The position numbers and the translations under genes were made by a program. 64,000 bases of DNA from DATAZK01 sp965199805. Its GTDB lineage: Bacteria > Actinomycetota > Actinomycetes > Frankiales > Frankiaceae. Location: assembly GCA_965199805.1 (NCBI GenBank), contig CBDATO010000001.1, forward strand, positions 1,240,001-1,304,000. Reading direction: 5' to 3'. Below the pieces are notes generated by a model that worked only from the letters and a program-made list of their open reading frames with translations, was not told where the DNA came from and did not search any database. Every line of letters begins with the position of its first letter. Positions within the stretch are counted from its first letter, which is position 1. Shown here piece after piece: positions 37,765-46,678 of this stretch.

Positions 37765-37958
37765 GGCGCCGCACCCGCGGCACGCCCGGGCACGCGGCTC
37801 GCCGGAAGATCCGCAGGCGACGCGGCGAGAAGGGTTCGGATGGCCATGGCCGTGGGTAGCGGGCACGCAACTGCACTTGACCTGCGATCCGTCAGCCCGG
37901 CGGACCATCGCAACCGAGTCGTACGAGGCCGCTGGGTCACAGCGGAAAGGAGAAGAAG

Positions 37959-38456
37959 GTGCAGAGCGCTGTGGCCCTGAGCCGAGTGGGGACGTCCTGG
38001 TTCGCCAAGGACATCGACCTCGAGGACATCGAGGGTCTGGACGACCTGATCGACCAGCTCGACGCCGTCGACTCCGAGCCCTCCGGGATCGCCGTGGTCT
38101 TCGTCGAGGAGGACGACGAGTGGCTCGGGATGATCCGGGTCACCTCCGACTCCCTGCAGGACCCGGGCATCTTCCTGTCCGACGGCCGGGTGCTCGTCAC
38201 CTCGCCCCTGGCGGAGCGCCTGTTCGGCGACGCGCTGCCCGTGCTGGCTCCGGTCGACGACGCCGACGAGGAGACCGCCGGCCGGCCCGAGGCCACCCCC
38301 GTGGGTGACCCGGAGCTGCTGGCCGCCCTCGGCACCCCCGGTGACGTGCTCGTCGAGGTCGTCGCCGAGGACGGCGCGCTGCCGAGCGACGTCATCGCCA
38401 CCCTCTGCGAGCGGGCGGGCTGCCTCGACGTGCTGGACGCCCTCCGCGGCGCCTGA
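37959..38456 (+). CDS. tRNA adenosine deaminase-associated protein
   Basis: Acidic 165-residue protein that precedes tadA in many actinobacteria (the TIGR03941-type family). The core FAKDIDLEDIEGLDDLIDQL and VVFVEEDDEWLGMIRVT is recognisable. Its role is unknown; the name reflects gene order only. The GTG at 37959 follows a strong AAAGGAG ribosome site, one of few in this region. tadA starts 25 bases downstream. Confidence 0.85.
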   Translation: MQSAVALSRVGTSWFAKDIDLEDIEGLDDLIDQLDAVDSEPSGIAVVFVEEDDEWLGMIRVTSDSLQDPGIFLSDGRVLVTSPLAERLFGDALPVLAPVDDADEETAGRPEATPVGDPELLAALGTPGDVLVEVVAEDGALPSDVIATLCERAGCLDVLDALRGA

Positions 38457-38481
38457 CCCGGGCTCGGGTGCACCGCAACCC

Positions 38482-38964
38482 GTGAAGTCGTCCGCCGAGG
38501 GTCGCTACGGCCCGGCGATGGAGGTGGCGCTCGCCGAGGCCCGGCTGGCGCTCGAGACCGCCGACGTCCCGGTCGGCGCCGTGGTGGTCGACGACGCGGG
38601 CCGGGTGATCGCGACAGCCCGTAATGCGCGGGAGGCGACCGGCGACCCGACCGCCCATGCCGAGGTGCTGGCGCTTCGAGCGGCTTCCGCGGGCACGGGC
38701 ACCTGGCGGCTCACCGGCCACACCCTCGTCGTCACGCTCGAGCCCTGCACCATGTGCGCCGGCGCGAGCGTGCTGGCGCGGGTCGACCGGATCGTCTACG
38801 GGGCCGCCGATCCCAAGGCCGGGGCCGCCGGCTCCCTGTGGGACGTCGTCCGCGATCGCCGGCTGAACTGGCGGCCGGAGGTGATCGGCGGCATCCGTGA
38901 GGACGCTTGTGCGGCCCTGCTCGACGACTTCTTCGCCGGCCATCGCGACCCGCTGACCCCGTGA
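38482..38964 (+). CDS. tadA: tRNA-specific adenosine deaminase
   Basis: Converts A34 to inosine in tRNA-Arg(ACG). The 160-residue protein has the cytidine-deaminase zinc site: H59 and E61 (TAHAEVLAL) and C89/C92 (EPCTMCAGA). The GTG at 38482 gives the usual number of residues before the first helix. An ATG at 38518 would trim it by 12 and cannot be excluded, since neither has a clear ribosome site. It is probably co-transcribed with the preceding gene and lies just before a tRNA-Ser. Confidence 0.93.
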   Translation: MKSSAEGRYGPAMEVALAEARLALETADVPVGAVVVDDAGRVIATARNAREATGDPTAHAEVLALRAASAGTGTWRLTGHTLVVTLEPCTMCAGASVLARVDRIVYGAADPKAGAAGSLWDVVRDRRLNWRPEVIGGIREDACAALLDDFFAGHRDPLTP

Positions 38965-38977
38965 CCACCGGAGCAAG

Positions 38978-38983
38978 TAGGCT
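38978..38983 (+). promoter_or_regulatory. -10 element of tRNA-Ser
   Basis: TAGGCT ends seven bases before the first nucleotide of the tRNA, the same spacing as at the leaderless mRNAs. A CTGACC 19 bases upstream is a weak -35 candidate. Confidence 0.5.
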
Positions 38984-38990
38984 CGTCCGC

Positions 38991-39080
38991 GGTGGAGTCG
39001 CGTAGTGGCCGAGCGCGCACGCCTCGAAAGCGTGTGAGGTAGCAATACCTCCGTGGGTTCAAATCCCACCTCCACCGCCA
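38991..39080 (+). tRNA. tRNA-Ser (CGA)
   Basis: Class II tRNA with a seven-pair acceptor stem (GGTGGAG with CTCCACC), anticodon stem CACGC/GCGTG around the loop CTCGAAA (anticodon CGA, reading UCG), a long variable arm typical of serine, T-arm GTGGG-TTCAAAT-CCCAC, and an encoded CCA end. Confidence 0.97.
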
Positions 39081-39158
39081 TGGCCCGCCCGACTGGTTCG
39101 CAAGGTGCGGCGATCAGCCGATGTCCCGTACGTGACGACCCGACGTAACTGCACCCGT

Positions 39159-40172
39159 GTGACCAGTCCCAGGCTGCGCGCCGCAGTGGTCGGGGTAGCC
39201 GGCGTCCTCGTCGCGGGCTGCGCGTCATCGACCGCGACATCGCAGCCCGATCCGGGCCCGTCCACGACGCCTGCGCCGTCTGCTTCGCCGACCGGCGAAC
39301 CGGGTCGCCTCGTCGACATCGGCCACGGGCGAAAGATGTATCTCGAGTGCAGCGGCTCCGGGAGCCCGACGATCGTCCTGGTCAGCGGACTGGGAGGGCG
39401 GGCCGACGACTGGCAGATCACCGAACGGCCGCAGGACGCGAACCTGGCGGTCTACAAGCAGTCCGCCCGCGAGACCCGGGTCTGCGCCTACGACCGGCCG
39501 GGCACCGCGACGACGACCGACTCCGGCCTGGCAGCCAGCCGGTCGACGCCCGTGCCGCAGCCCACGACCGGGACAGCCGCCGCGAACGACCTCGACGCGA
39601 TGCTCGCCGCGTCGGGCGAGCCGGGTCCCTACGTCCTGGTGGGGCACTCGTACGGAGGCGTCATCATCCGGCTCTACGCGGCGGCCCACCCCGACAACGT
39701 CGCTGGACTCGTGCTCATCGACGCGCTCAGTGAGGACCTGGCGACCCGGCTCACCCCGGTGCAGCTGGCCGACCTGGAGGAGCTGAACAGCCCGGCGGCG
39801 CAGGGCCTGCCGGCCGACGCGGAGTCCGTCGAGTTCAGCACCGTCTTCCAGGAGCTACGCACCATCGGGTCCGTGCCGCGGGTCCCCACCGTGGTGCTTT
39901 CCGCCGATCACATCGACGTCAGCGCCGCGGACATCGCGTCCGGGAAGCTTCCGCCGTTCGTGACACAGTCATTCGTCGATGCCCTGTGGTCGGCGCAGCG
40001 TGGGGCTCAGGACGCGCTGGCAGCCAAATTCCCCGGCGCCCAGCACATCACCAACACGCATTCCAGCCACTACATCCAGGTCCTGCAGCCCAAGCTCGTC
40101 GACGACGCCATCGCCGGCATCCTCAGCCAGGTGCGCACCACACCCCGTCCGAGCGGCCAACCGTCGGCCTGA
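39159..40172 (+). CDS. Alpha/beta-hydrolase lipoprotein
   Basis: Probable secreted lipoprotein of 337 residues. A signal peptide ends in the lipobox LVAGC (Cys at residue 21), followed by a Ser/Pro/Thr linker of about 30 and an alpha/beta-hydrolase domain. The nucleophile elbow is VGHSYGG, an oxyanion segment is VSGLGGRADDW, and a late His in HSSHYIQ fits the triad. The GTG at 39159 gives a normal signal peptide; an earlier GTG at 39132 is in frame. Substrate unknown; esterase activity is likely. Confidence 0.82.
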   Translation: MTSPRLRAAVVGVAGVLVAGCASSTATSQPDPGPSTTPAPSASPTGEPGRLVDIGHGRKMYLECSGSGSPTIVLVSGLGGRADDWQITERPQDANLAVYKQSARETRVCAYDRPGTATTTDSGLAASRSTPVPQPTTGTAAANDLDAMLAASGEPGPYVLVGHSYGGVIIRLYAAAHPDNVAGLVLIDALSEDLATRLTPVQLADLEELNSPAAQGLPADAESVEFSTVFQELRTIGSVPRVPTVVLSADHIDVSAADIASGKLPPFVTQSFVDALWSAQRGAQDALAAKFPGAQHITNTHSSHYIQVLQPKLVDDAIAGILSQVRTTPRPSGQPSA

Positions 40173-40202
40173 CGCACCTGCCGCCAGGCCGACCCGCGCC
40201 CG

Positions 40203-41099
40203 TCACGGGGAATCGGCCACCGCCGGCTTCAGCGGCGGTGCGTTGCGCCAGTCGTCCATGCCGAACTCGGCGGTGCCGATGGCGGTACGGCCGCCGGAGA
40301 TCTCCGACCAGTGGGCGTGGTTCAGCTCGTGGATCGTGAAGCACGAGTTCAGCGCCGACGTGAAGCCCATCGCGTCGACGGTCTGGTTGACCGACTCCTT
40401 GACCAGCAGCGCCGCCATCGTGGGCACCCGGCTGATCCGCTTCGCGAAGGCGAGCGTCTTCTCCTCGAGCGACTCGACCGGGAAGATCTTGCTGACCATG
40501 CCGATCCGGTGGGCCTCGTCGGCGTCCATGGTGTCGCCGGTGAGCAGCAGCTCCTTGGTCTTGCGCGGCCCGAATTCCCACGGGTGCGCGAAGTACTCGA
40601 CGCCGCACATGCCGAGCCGGGTGCCGACGACGTCGGCGAACACCGCGTCCTCGGCGGCCACGATCAGGTCGCAGGCCCACATCAGCATCAGCCCGGCGGA
40701 GAAGACGTTGCCCTGCACCTGCGCGATGGTCGTCTTGCGCAGGTTGCGCCAGCGCCGGGTGTTCTCGAAGTAGTAGTGCCACTCCTGGCGGGTGCGCCAC
40801 TCCGCACCCTCGAGGGTGCCGCCGTTGCACTGGAACGAGGGGTGCAGGCCCGGCCCCGGCGTCTGCTCCGCGACGCTCTCGGCGGTGCCGAGGTCGTGGC
40901 CGGCCGAGAACGACGATCCGGCCGCCGCCAGGATCACGACCCGCACCTGATCGTCGGCCTCGGCCTTCATAAAGGCGTCGTCGAGCTCGACGAGCATCCC
41001 GCGATTCTGCGCATTGCGGGACTTCGGCCGGTTGAGCGTGATCCGCGTGATGCGGCCGTCTTCGAGACTCTCGGAGGTGATGTAGCGGTAGTCAGCCAT
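40203..41099 (-). CDS. Crotonase-superfamily protein lacking the hydratase glutamates
   Basis: 298-residue enoyl-CoA hydratase/isomerase-fold protein, about 40 longer than typical, with extra sequence between residues 75 and 115. The first oxyanion-hole segment SFSAGHDLG (about residue 67) is intact. Aligning QVQGNVFSAGLMLMWACDL with the usual GGGCELA puts Met138 at catalytic Glu144 and Val158 at Glu164 of rat hydratase. A simple hydratase activity is therefore doubtful; another CoA-thioester reaction is possible. The ATG at 41099 has a TAACCT five bases upstream. It converges on the lipoprotein gene. Confidence 0.8.
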   Translation of the reverse strand: MADYRYITSESLEDGRITRITLNRPKSRNAQNRGMLVELDDAFMKAEADDQVRVVILAAAGSSFSAGHDLGTAESVAEQTPGPGLHPSFQCNGGTLEGAEWRTRQEWHYYFENTRRWRNLRKTTIAQVQGNVFSAGLMLMWACDLIVAAEDAVFADVVGTRLGMCGVEYFAHPWEFGPRKTKELLLTGDTMDADEAHRIGMVSKIFPVESLEEKTLAFAKRISRVPTMAALLVKESVNQTVDAMGFTSALNSCFTIHELNHAHWSEISGGRTAIGTAEFGMDDWRNAPPLKPAVADSP

Positions 41100-41104
41100 G
41101 GGGC

Positions 41105-41127
41105 AGGTTAGCAAGTCGGTTTGACTT
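41105..41127 (-). promoter_or_regulatory. Crotonase promoter with overlapping palindrome
   Basis: TAACCT (41105-41110) is the -10 of a probably leaderless transcript. AAGTC-GGTTT-GACTT (41113-41127) is a perfect dyad in the spacer, just behind the -10, where a TetR-type repressor would block polymerase. TTGGTA is a weak -35 candidate 16 bases upstream of the -10. Confidence 0.55.
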
Positions 41128-41132
41128 ACCAA

Positions 41133-41457
41133 CCAACCGGGTGCCGCGAGCGGTCAGCGAGCGTGCGTCCCGGCTTCCACGGGACCTTCGAGCCTGGCCA
41201 GCGCGACCGTGAGGGTCGTCGCCATCAACGCCTCCAGCGAACGGCGGATGAGCTGCCTGACCTTCAAAGCTCCCCCTCACGACCGGGCAACGATCGAGTG
41301 ACGGCTGGGCGCCGGCTCGCCACGAGTGTCTCCCCTGGAGCGGCATCTGCGCACGGAGCCACGACATTTACACCGAACTCATGGGATTCCACAGCTCCCT
41401 GACCCCGCCCGGGAGTCGCGCCCACACTTTGCCGGGGCATCGCGGTATCAACGGGAC
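41133..41457. other. Intergenic region between divergent genes
   Basis: About 325 bases between the crotonase promoter and the DUF4232 lipoprotein start. No reading frame here has convincing codon bias, and I saw no RNA gene or strong hairpin. It presumably holds the lipoprotein promoter, which I could not pinpoint. Confidence 0.5.
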
Positions 41458-42132
41458 GTGTCGAAACGACGGATCAGCCAGCCCACCGGTGTCGCCGCCG
41501 CCGCGGTGTCCGCCTCGGTCCTCGCGCTCCTCGTGGGCTGCGGATCGTCGTCCAGCGGCAGTGTGACGCCTGCGCCGACGCCCACCCCCACGACCGCGGC
41601 GCCCACCACCGCCGCCCCGACGACGACGGCGCCGTCCACGGTGCCGCCGACGACGGCACCGCCCACCGTCACGCCGCCGACCACCCCGCCGAGCACGACG
41701 CCCGTCGAGCCCGCGCAGTACTGCCGGCTCAGCGAGCTGACGCTGTCAGCCGGGCAGGGTGGCGGTGCGGCCGGCACGATCTACGGCACGATCCTGTTCC
41801 GCAACAGCGGGTCGCGCACCTGCGAGCTGCAGGGCTATCCCGGCGTCGCCGGCCTCAACTCCTCGGGTCAGCAGATCGCGCAGGCCGTGCGTGTACCGGG
41901 TCAGGGCGGTGGCAACGGCTCGCAGGCGGTCACGCTCGCCCCGGGCGCCACCGTCTCGGCGGCGGTGAGCGGAACGGACGTGCCGGTCGGAGGCGCGACC
42001 GCCTGCGCCGACTTCACGTCACTGCTGGTCACGCCGCCGGGCGAGACGCACTCGACCGTCGTCACGCTGAAGCTGCCCGGATGCAGCGGGCTCAAGGTGT
42101 ATCCGGTCGTCGCCGGCACGACGGGCATGTGA
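41458..42132 (+). CDS. DUF4232-type lipoprotein
   Basis: 224-residue exported protein with a signal peptide and lipobox (LALLVGC). A Thr/Pro low-complexity spacer of about 55 residues follows, then a C-terminal domain with YCRLSELTLS, LQGYPGVAGLNSSGQ and CADFTSLLVTPPG, the pattern of the actinobacterial DUF4232 domain. Two cysteine pairs (YCRL/TCEL and ACAD/GCSG contexts) probably form disulfides. Function unknown; a cell-surface role is inferred. GTG start at 41458. Confidence 0.8.
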   Translation: MSKRRISQPTGVAAAAVSASVLALLVGCGSSSSGSVTPAPTPTPTTAAPTTAAPTTTAPSTVPPTTAPPTVTPPTTPPSTTPVEPAQYCRLSELTLSAGQGGGAAGTIYGTILFRNSGSRTCELQGYPGVAGLNSSGQQIAQAVRVPGQGGGNGSQAVTLAPGATVSAAVSGTDVPVGGATACADFTSLLVTPPGETHSTVVTLKLPGCSGLKVYPVVAGTTGM

Positions 42133-42172
42133 CCGGTCGACAATCCCGATCGGTGGGGTCAAGCTGTCCCAC

Positions 42173-43060
42173 ATGAGCTGGACCCCCGCACCTGACCCTC
42201 GTTCGCTCGCGCCGGTGGCGCTCGACGCCTGGGACGCGTTCACCGGTCAGGCAGCGGCGGCCGCCGACCCCGCCGTACGCGAGCTGATCGCCGGGCGGGT
42301 CGCGGTGATCTTCGGCGCCACCGCGCCCGGTGGCGAGGCGGCGAGCGACCTGCCGGCCACCACGGCCGACGCGGCCCGCGAGGCGGTGGAGCAGTTCCTG
42401 CTCGACGTGTCGGCGCTGTCCGACGCGCAGCGGGGCGCCGTGGCCGCGGCGTTCGGCGCGGGCACGTACCCGTTCTTCCAGTCGGTGTACGCGTACGACA
42501 TGAGCTTCCGGTTCGGCAAGGCGCTCGAGCAGTTGTTCGGCGCCTCCGCCGCGCTCGGCCCGACGCCGGGCGAGCCCGCTCCGGGCGGTGACCTGTGGCC
42601 GGCCACCGAGCTGTTCCTCAACGTGGTCGCCCAGCTCGACGCGCTCGACCCGGTGCTCACCGAGCTCGTCCGGCTGCGCGGCGCCCGCGCCCACGACTGC
42701 CGCATCTGCCGCTCCCGGCGTGACGTGCGGGCCATCGGCGACGGGGTCGACGAGAGCACGTTCGACGCGATCGACTTCTACGAGACCTCCGACCTGCCGG
42801 AGCGGGCGAAGGTGGCGCTGCGGCTTACGGATGCCATGGTCTGGAGCCCGGCCGCCTGGCCCGCCGGCCTGGCCGACCAGGTCCGCAGCACGTTCTCCCC
42901 GGCCGAGGCGCTGGAGATCGTCCTCGACATCGTTCGCAATGCCGCCAACAAGGTCGCGGTCGCGCTCAAGGTCGACGAGGCGGTCGTGACCGAGGGCGTC
43001 GAGTACTTCACGGTCGATCCCGACGGCACCCTCACGTACGGGCTGGCCGCTCCGGCCTGA
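42173..43060 (+). CDS. Carboxymuconolactone decarboxylase/AhpD-like protein
   Basis: 295-residue, mostly helical protein. The central segment RLRGARAHDCRICRSRRD carries a CxxC pair as in AhpD-type alkylhydroperoxidases, though the nearby His/Glu relay of AhpD is not clear. The C-terminal half (EALEIVLDIVRNAANKVAVA) repeats the family helix pattern. Similar proteins are annotated as CMD family in actinobacteria without a defined substrate. The ATG at 42173 follows a near-match (CAAGCT) to the leaderless -10 at seven bases. It converges on the ABC-F gene. Confidence 0.7.
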   Translation: MSWTPAPDPRSLAPVALDAWDAFTGQAAAAADPAVRELIAGRVAVIFGATAPGGEAASDLPATTADAAREAVEQFLLDVSALSDAQRGAVAAAFGAGTYPFFQSVYAYDMSFRFGKALEQLFGASAALGPTPGEPAPGGDLWPATELFLNVVAQLDALDPVLTELVRLRGARAHDCRICRSRRDVRAIGDGVDESTFDAIDFYETSDLPERAKVALRLTDAMVWSPAAWPAGLADQVRSTFSPAEALEIVLDIVRNAANKVAVALKVDEAVVTEGVEYFTVDPDGTLTYGLAAPA

Positions 43061-43063
43061 GCA

Positions 43064-44845
43064 CTAGTCGTCGGTGGCGAGCGCCAGCCACTCGTCCTCG
43101 GCGGCGGCCTTCTCGGCGATCACGCCGCGCAGCTCGGTGTCGAGCTTCAGTACGGCCTGGGAGTCGGTCGACTGCGCGGCGAGCTCGCCGTGCAGCTGGG
43201 CCTCACGCTTGTCCAGGCGCTGGATGAGGCGCTCGAGCCGCTGCAGATCCTTGCCGCGGCGCCGGTCGTCGGACCCGGACTTCGGCGTCGCAGCTACTCC
43301 CTTGGAGGCGGCGGCCGGAGCGCCGGCGACGCGCTTCGCCCGGATCGCGAGGTACTCGTCGACCCCGCCGGGCAGTGCCTTCAGCCGGCCGTCGCCGGTC
43401 AGCGCGACGATCGTGTCGGCGACCCGCTCGAGGAACCAGCGATCGTGGCTCACCACCACCAGCGAGCCCGGCCAGGTGTCGAGCACGTCCTCGAGCGCCT
43501 GCAGCGTCTCGATGTCCAGGTCGTTCGTCGGCTCGTCCAGGAGCAGCACGTTGGCCCCGCCCAGCAGCAGCCGCAGGATCTGCAGCCGCCGGCGTTCGCC
43601 ACCGGAGAGCTCACCGACCCGGGTCCACTGTCGGGCGGTGGGGAAGCCGAACGACTCCAGCAGCTGGCCGGCGGTCAGCTCTCGGGCAGAGCCCGACTTG
43701 CCGCCCGCGTCGACGGTGTTCAGCACGCTGCCCGCGTCCTCGACCGCCTGCAGCACGCGCCGCTCCGGGTCGAGCTCGGCCACGTCCTGCGTCAGGTAGG
43801 CGGGCCGGACGGTCTTGCCGACCTTGACGACGCCGCCCTGCGGGTGCACCCGGCCGTCGAGCAGGCCGAGCAGCGTGCTCTTGCCCGCACCGTTGACCCC
43901 GATCAGGCCGAACCGGTCGCCCGGGCCGACGCGCCAGGTGACGTCGTCCAGCAGGACCCGCTCGCCGTACGCGAGCGACACGTCCTCCACGTCGTACACC
44001 GACTTGCCGAGCCGGGCGGTCGCCGTACGCCGCAGCGCCAACGACTCCCGCGCGGGCGGCTCGTCGGCGATCAGCGCATTGGCCGCGTCGATACGGAACT
44101 GGGGCTTGGACGTACGCGCCGGCGGGCCGCGCCGCAGCCACGCGAGCTCCTTGCGCAGCAGGTTCTGCCGGCGGCTCTCGGTGGTGGCGGCGACGCGCTG
44201 CCGCTCGGCGCGCGCGAGCACGTAGGCCGCGTAGCCGCCGTCGTACGCGTTCACCGCGCCGTCACCGACCTCCCACGTCGTGAGGCAGACGGCGTCGAGG
44301 AACCACCGGTCGTGCGTCACGACGAAAAGGGCACCGCGGCGGGTCTGCAGATGGCGGGCGAGCCAGTCGACGCCCTCGACATCCAGGTGGTTGGTGGGCT
44401 CGTCGAGCATGAGCAGGTCGATGCCGTCGATCGCATCGGCCACCAGCAGCGCGCCCAGCGCCGCCCGGCGACGCTCGCCACCCGACATCACCGAGACCCG
44501 GGAGTCCAGCCGGTCCCGCAACCCGAGGCCGTCGAGCACCTCACGGGCGGCGGGGCTGCCCGCCCACTCGTGCTCGGTACGGCCGCCGAGCAGCAGCTCA
44601 CGGACGGTCACATCGGGTAGCGCATCGTCCTGGCGGAGCAGGGCTACGCGCAGCCCGGAGCGGGCCGCGACCCTGCCTTCGTCGGGCTCCTCGAGCCCGG
44701 CGATGATCCGCGCGAGTGTGCTCTTTCCCGCTCCATTACGGCCGACGACGCCGATACGATCCCTGTCGTCGATGCCGAGCGACACCCGGTCGAGAAGCAC
44801 AGCGGTGCCACGGGCGCGGGAGACGGCATCAAGAGTCAGTAGCAC
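43064..44845 (-). CDS. ABC-F family ATPase (Uup-like)
   Basis: Soluble ATPase of 593 residues with two nucleotide-binding domains (Walker A GRNGAGKST and GVNGAGKST; signatures MSGGERRRAAL and LSGGERRRLQIL; Walker B LLMLDEPTNHLD and VLLLDEPTNDLD) and no membrane segments. The linker LRRGPPARTSKPQFRID and a C-terminal coiled coil are Uup-like. ABC-F proteins act on ribosomes or, for Uup, in DNA-linked and ribosome-assembly functions. The GTG at 44845 is the start. It is divergent from the amidotransferase gene. Confidence 0.9.
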   Translation of the reverse strand: MLLTLDAVSRARGTAVLLDRVSLGIDDRDRIGVVGRNGAGKSTLARIIAGLEEPDEGRVAARSGLRVALLRQDDALPDVTVRELLLGGRTEHEWAGSPAAREVLDGLGLRDRLDSRVSVMSGGERRRAALGALLVADAIDGIDLLMLDEPTNHLDVEGVDWLARHLQTRRGALFVVTHDRWFLDAVCLTTWEVGDGAVNAYDGGYAAYVLARAERQRVAATTESRRQNLLRKELAWLRRGPPARTSKPQFRIDAANALIADEPPARESLALRRTATARLGKSVYDVEDVSLAYGERVLLDDVTWRVGPGDRFGLIGVNGAGKSTLLGLLDGRVHPQGGVVKVGKTVRPAYLTQDVAELDPERRVLQAVEDAGSVLNTVDAGGKSGSARELTAGQLLESFGFPTARQWTRVGELSGGERRRLQILRLLLGGANVLLLDEPTNDLDIETLQALEDVLDTWPGSLVVVSHDRWFLERVADTIVALTGDGRLKALPGGVDEYLAIRAKRVAGAPAAASKGVAATPKSGSDDRRRGKDLQRLERLIQRLDKREAQLHGELAAQSTDSQAVLKLDTELRGVIAEKAAAEDEWLALATDD

Positions 44846-44907
44846 AGCGTTCTTCAGGCTATCCGCGCGAGCGCCGGCAGGGATCGGCGGACACGAAACG
44901 GTGATGA

Positions 44908-45627
44908 GTGGCGCGTTCCTCCCCCGATCAGCTGCAGATGCTCGTCGTCTCGCACGACGTCGCAGCTGACATCGCCGGCACCCAGACCGGCCACCTCATC
45001 CCCTGGGCGGCCGAGCGCGGCATCGTCCTGCGTACGGCCGACTCGGTGGCCGATGCCCGGCTGCCCGAGCCGGCGCCGGGCGAGTTCGTCGCGGTGCTGG
45101 GCTCGGCGCACGCCGCCTACGACGAGAGCCAGCCGTGGATCGCCCGCGAGCGGGAGTGGATACGCGGCCTGCACGCGTCCGGCGTCCCGCTGCTCGGCAT
45201 CTGCTTCGGCGGCCAGCAGCTCAGCCGGGCGCTCGGCGGCACGGTCAGCCGGGGCGCGTACGCCGAGTTCGCCTGGACCGACATCACCCCGCTGCCCGGC
45301 CACGAGCCGCTGCTCGGCGGCGGGCCCTGGTTCTCCTTCCACGACGACGTCTTCACGGTGCCGGAGGGCGCGACCGAGCTCGCCCGCAGCCCGCTGTGCC
45401 CGCAGGCCTTCGCGATCGGCCGCTCGATCGGCGTGCAGTTCCACCCCGAGTTCACGCCCGCGATGCTGCCGGGCTGGCTCGAGGAGCGGCAGAAGCAGCT
45501 CGACGCGCGGGGCGGGGGCGTCCTCGCCGCAGACGCGGTGAAGGAGCAGACCGAGCGCTACGCCCCGATCGCCAAGGCGGCCGCGTACCGGCTCTTCGAC
45601 GGCTTCCTGCGCGGGGCACTGGACTGA
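44908..45627 (+). CDS. Class I glutamine amidotransferase-like protein
   Basis: 239-residue GATase domain protein. The nucleophile motif is LLGICFGGQQLSRALGG and the His/Glu pair is in GVQFHPEFTP; it resembles the GuaA-type domain without a synthetase partner. Stand-alone actinobacterial members of this type are often annotated as glutamine amidotransferase or gamma-glutamyl-polyamine hydrolase-like; the substrate is not evident here. The start is the GTG at 44908, with an internal ATG at 44938 possible. Confidence 0.82.
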   Translation: MARSSPDQLQMLVVSHDVAADIAGTQTGHLIPWAAERGIVLRTADSVADARLPEPAPGEFVAVLGSAHAAYDESQPWIAREREWIRGLHASGVPLLGICFGGQQLSRALGGTVSRGAYAEFAWTDITPLPGHEPLLGGGPWFSFHDDVFTVPEGATELARSPLCPQAFAIGRSIGVQFHPEFTPAMLPGWLEERQKQLDARGGGVLAADAVKEQTERYAPIAKAAAYRLFDGFLRGALD

Positions 45628-45636
45628 GCCGGCGGC

Positions 45637-45996
45637 TCAGTCGGGCAGCGGGCGCCGACCGGCGAAGCCGAGGTCGAGCCGGTGATACCAGCGCAGCTCC
45701 CGGTCGCCCTCCAGCCAGCAGAGCAGCACGGGCTCCCCGTCGAGCTCCGCGGGGAAGTCCAGCAATAGCGGCGCCAGCCCCTTCACCTGCAGCTCGGGTG
45801 TGCTTCCCAGCTCGGTCAGCTGCTCGTCGAGCAACGCCTGGGCGGCCTTGAACTCCGGGGTGCCGCCGAGCGCCGTACCGGTGCCGAACGTGACCGCCGC
45901 GCCGAGCTCGGCGACGTCTGCCCGCAGCGCCACCAGCGCGTCGAGCCGGGGAAGCAGTCGGGCCAGCTCGTCGCGGGCCTGGTCCACCGTGTACAT
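45637..45996 (-). CDS. DUF2203-like protein
   Basis: 119-residue protein with the family pattern MYTVDQARDELARLLPRLDA at the start and PLLLDFPAELDGEPVLLCWL plus ELRWYHRLDLGFAGRRPL at the end. The function of the family is unknown. I use the ATG at 45996; the open frame extends nine codons further with no conserved residues. It converges on the amidotransferase gene with nine bases between stops. Confidence 0.75.
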   Translation of the reverse strand: MYTVDQARDELARLLPRLDALVALRADVAELGAAVTFGTGTALGGTPEFKAAQALLDEQLTELGSTPELQVKGLAPLLLDFPAELDGEPVLLCWLEGDRELRWYHRLDLGFAGRRPLPD

Positions 45997-46043
45997 GCGC
46001 CGAGCTTCGCACGCGCCACGCACCGAGCAGGCAGGATGCAGGG

Positions 46044-46673
46044 GTGAGTCAGCCGCCTGACGACACCCCCGCCCCCTCGACGTCCCGGGACAACCTCCCC
46101 GTGCTGGCCCCGTCGCGCGCCGGCGCTCCGGGCGGAGGGTTGAAGCTGCGCATGCGACGCCTGGTGATGATCGGCGTCGCGGTGCTCGTCGTCGTGATCG
46201 TGGCGATCATCCTGGTGCTCACGCTCGGCGGCGGTGACGGCACCAAGCAGACCGCGAGCCCGCTCGAGGTACGCCAGCTCGTGGCGACCTTCGACTGCAC
46301 CTCGACCAATCCCGGCACCCCGAGCGACGTGAAGGTCACCGCCGGCCAGGAGGTCGTCAAGCTCGGCCGCGGCGGGTGCGCCGTCGTCGGCCCGGTCATC
46401 GACCGGATCGACCGGGCCTCGAAGGTGACGTCAGCCAAGAACGACGCCGGGTGCACGGTGACCTTCGAGTCGACCTCCAAGTACGGCGAGATCGTCGACA
46501 AGGCCAGCGTGGTCAACAACGGTTACGCCCGGGCGTTGGTGGCCGGCGGCTACGTCCTCGACCTGCGTGCCCGCCTGTATCCGCCGGCGGCGCCCGCGAA
46601 GCTTTCCGTCGTCTTCAGCGCGACCGATCAGCTGGCCTGCGACAAGGTCGCCGAAGCACTCGCCCGCACCTGA
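46044..46673 (+). CDS. Single-pass membrane protein, unknown function
   Basis: 209 residues: a Pro/Ser-rich cytoplasmic N-terminus of about 38, one membrane helix (VMIGVAVLVVVIVAIILVL), and an external domain with four cysteines (in TFDCTST, RGGCAVVG, DAGCTVTF, LACDKV) likely forming two disulfides. I do not recognise the family. Its stop is five bases before the dihydroxyacetone kinase gene, so the two may be co-transcribed, but no functional link is apparent. Confidence 0.7.
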   Translation: MSQPPDDTPAPSTSRDNLPVLAPSRAGAPGGGLKLRMRRLVMIGVAVLVVVIVAIILVLTLGGGDGTKQTASPLEVRQLVATFDCTSTNPGTPSDVKVTAGQEVVKLGRGGCAVVGPVIDRIDRASKVTSAKNDAGCTVTFESTSKYGEIVDKASVVNNGYARALVAGGYVLDLRARLYPPAAPAKLSVVFSATDQLACDKVAEALART

Positions 46674-46678
46674 CACCG

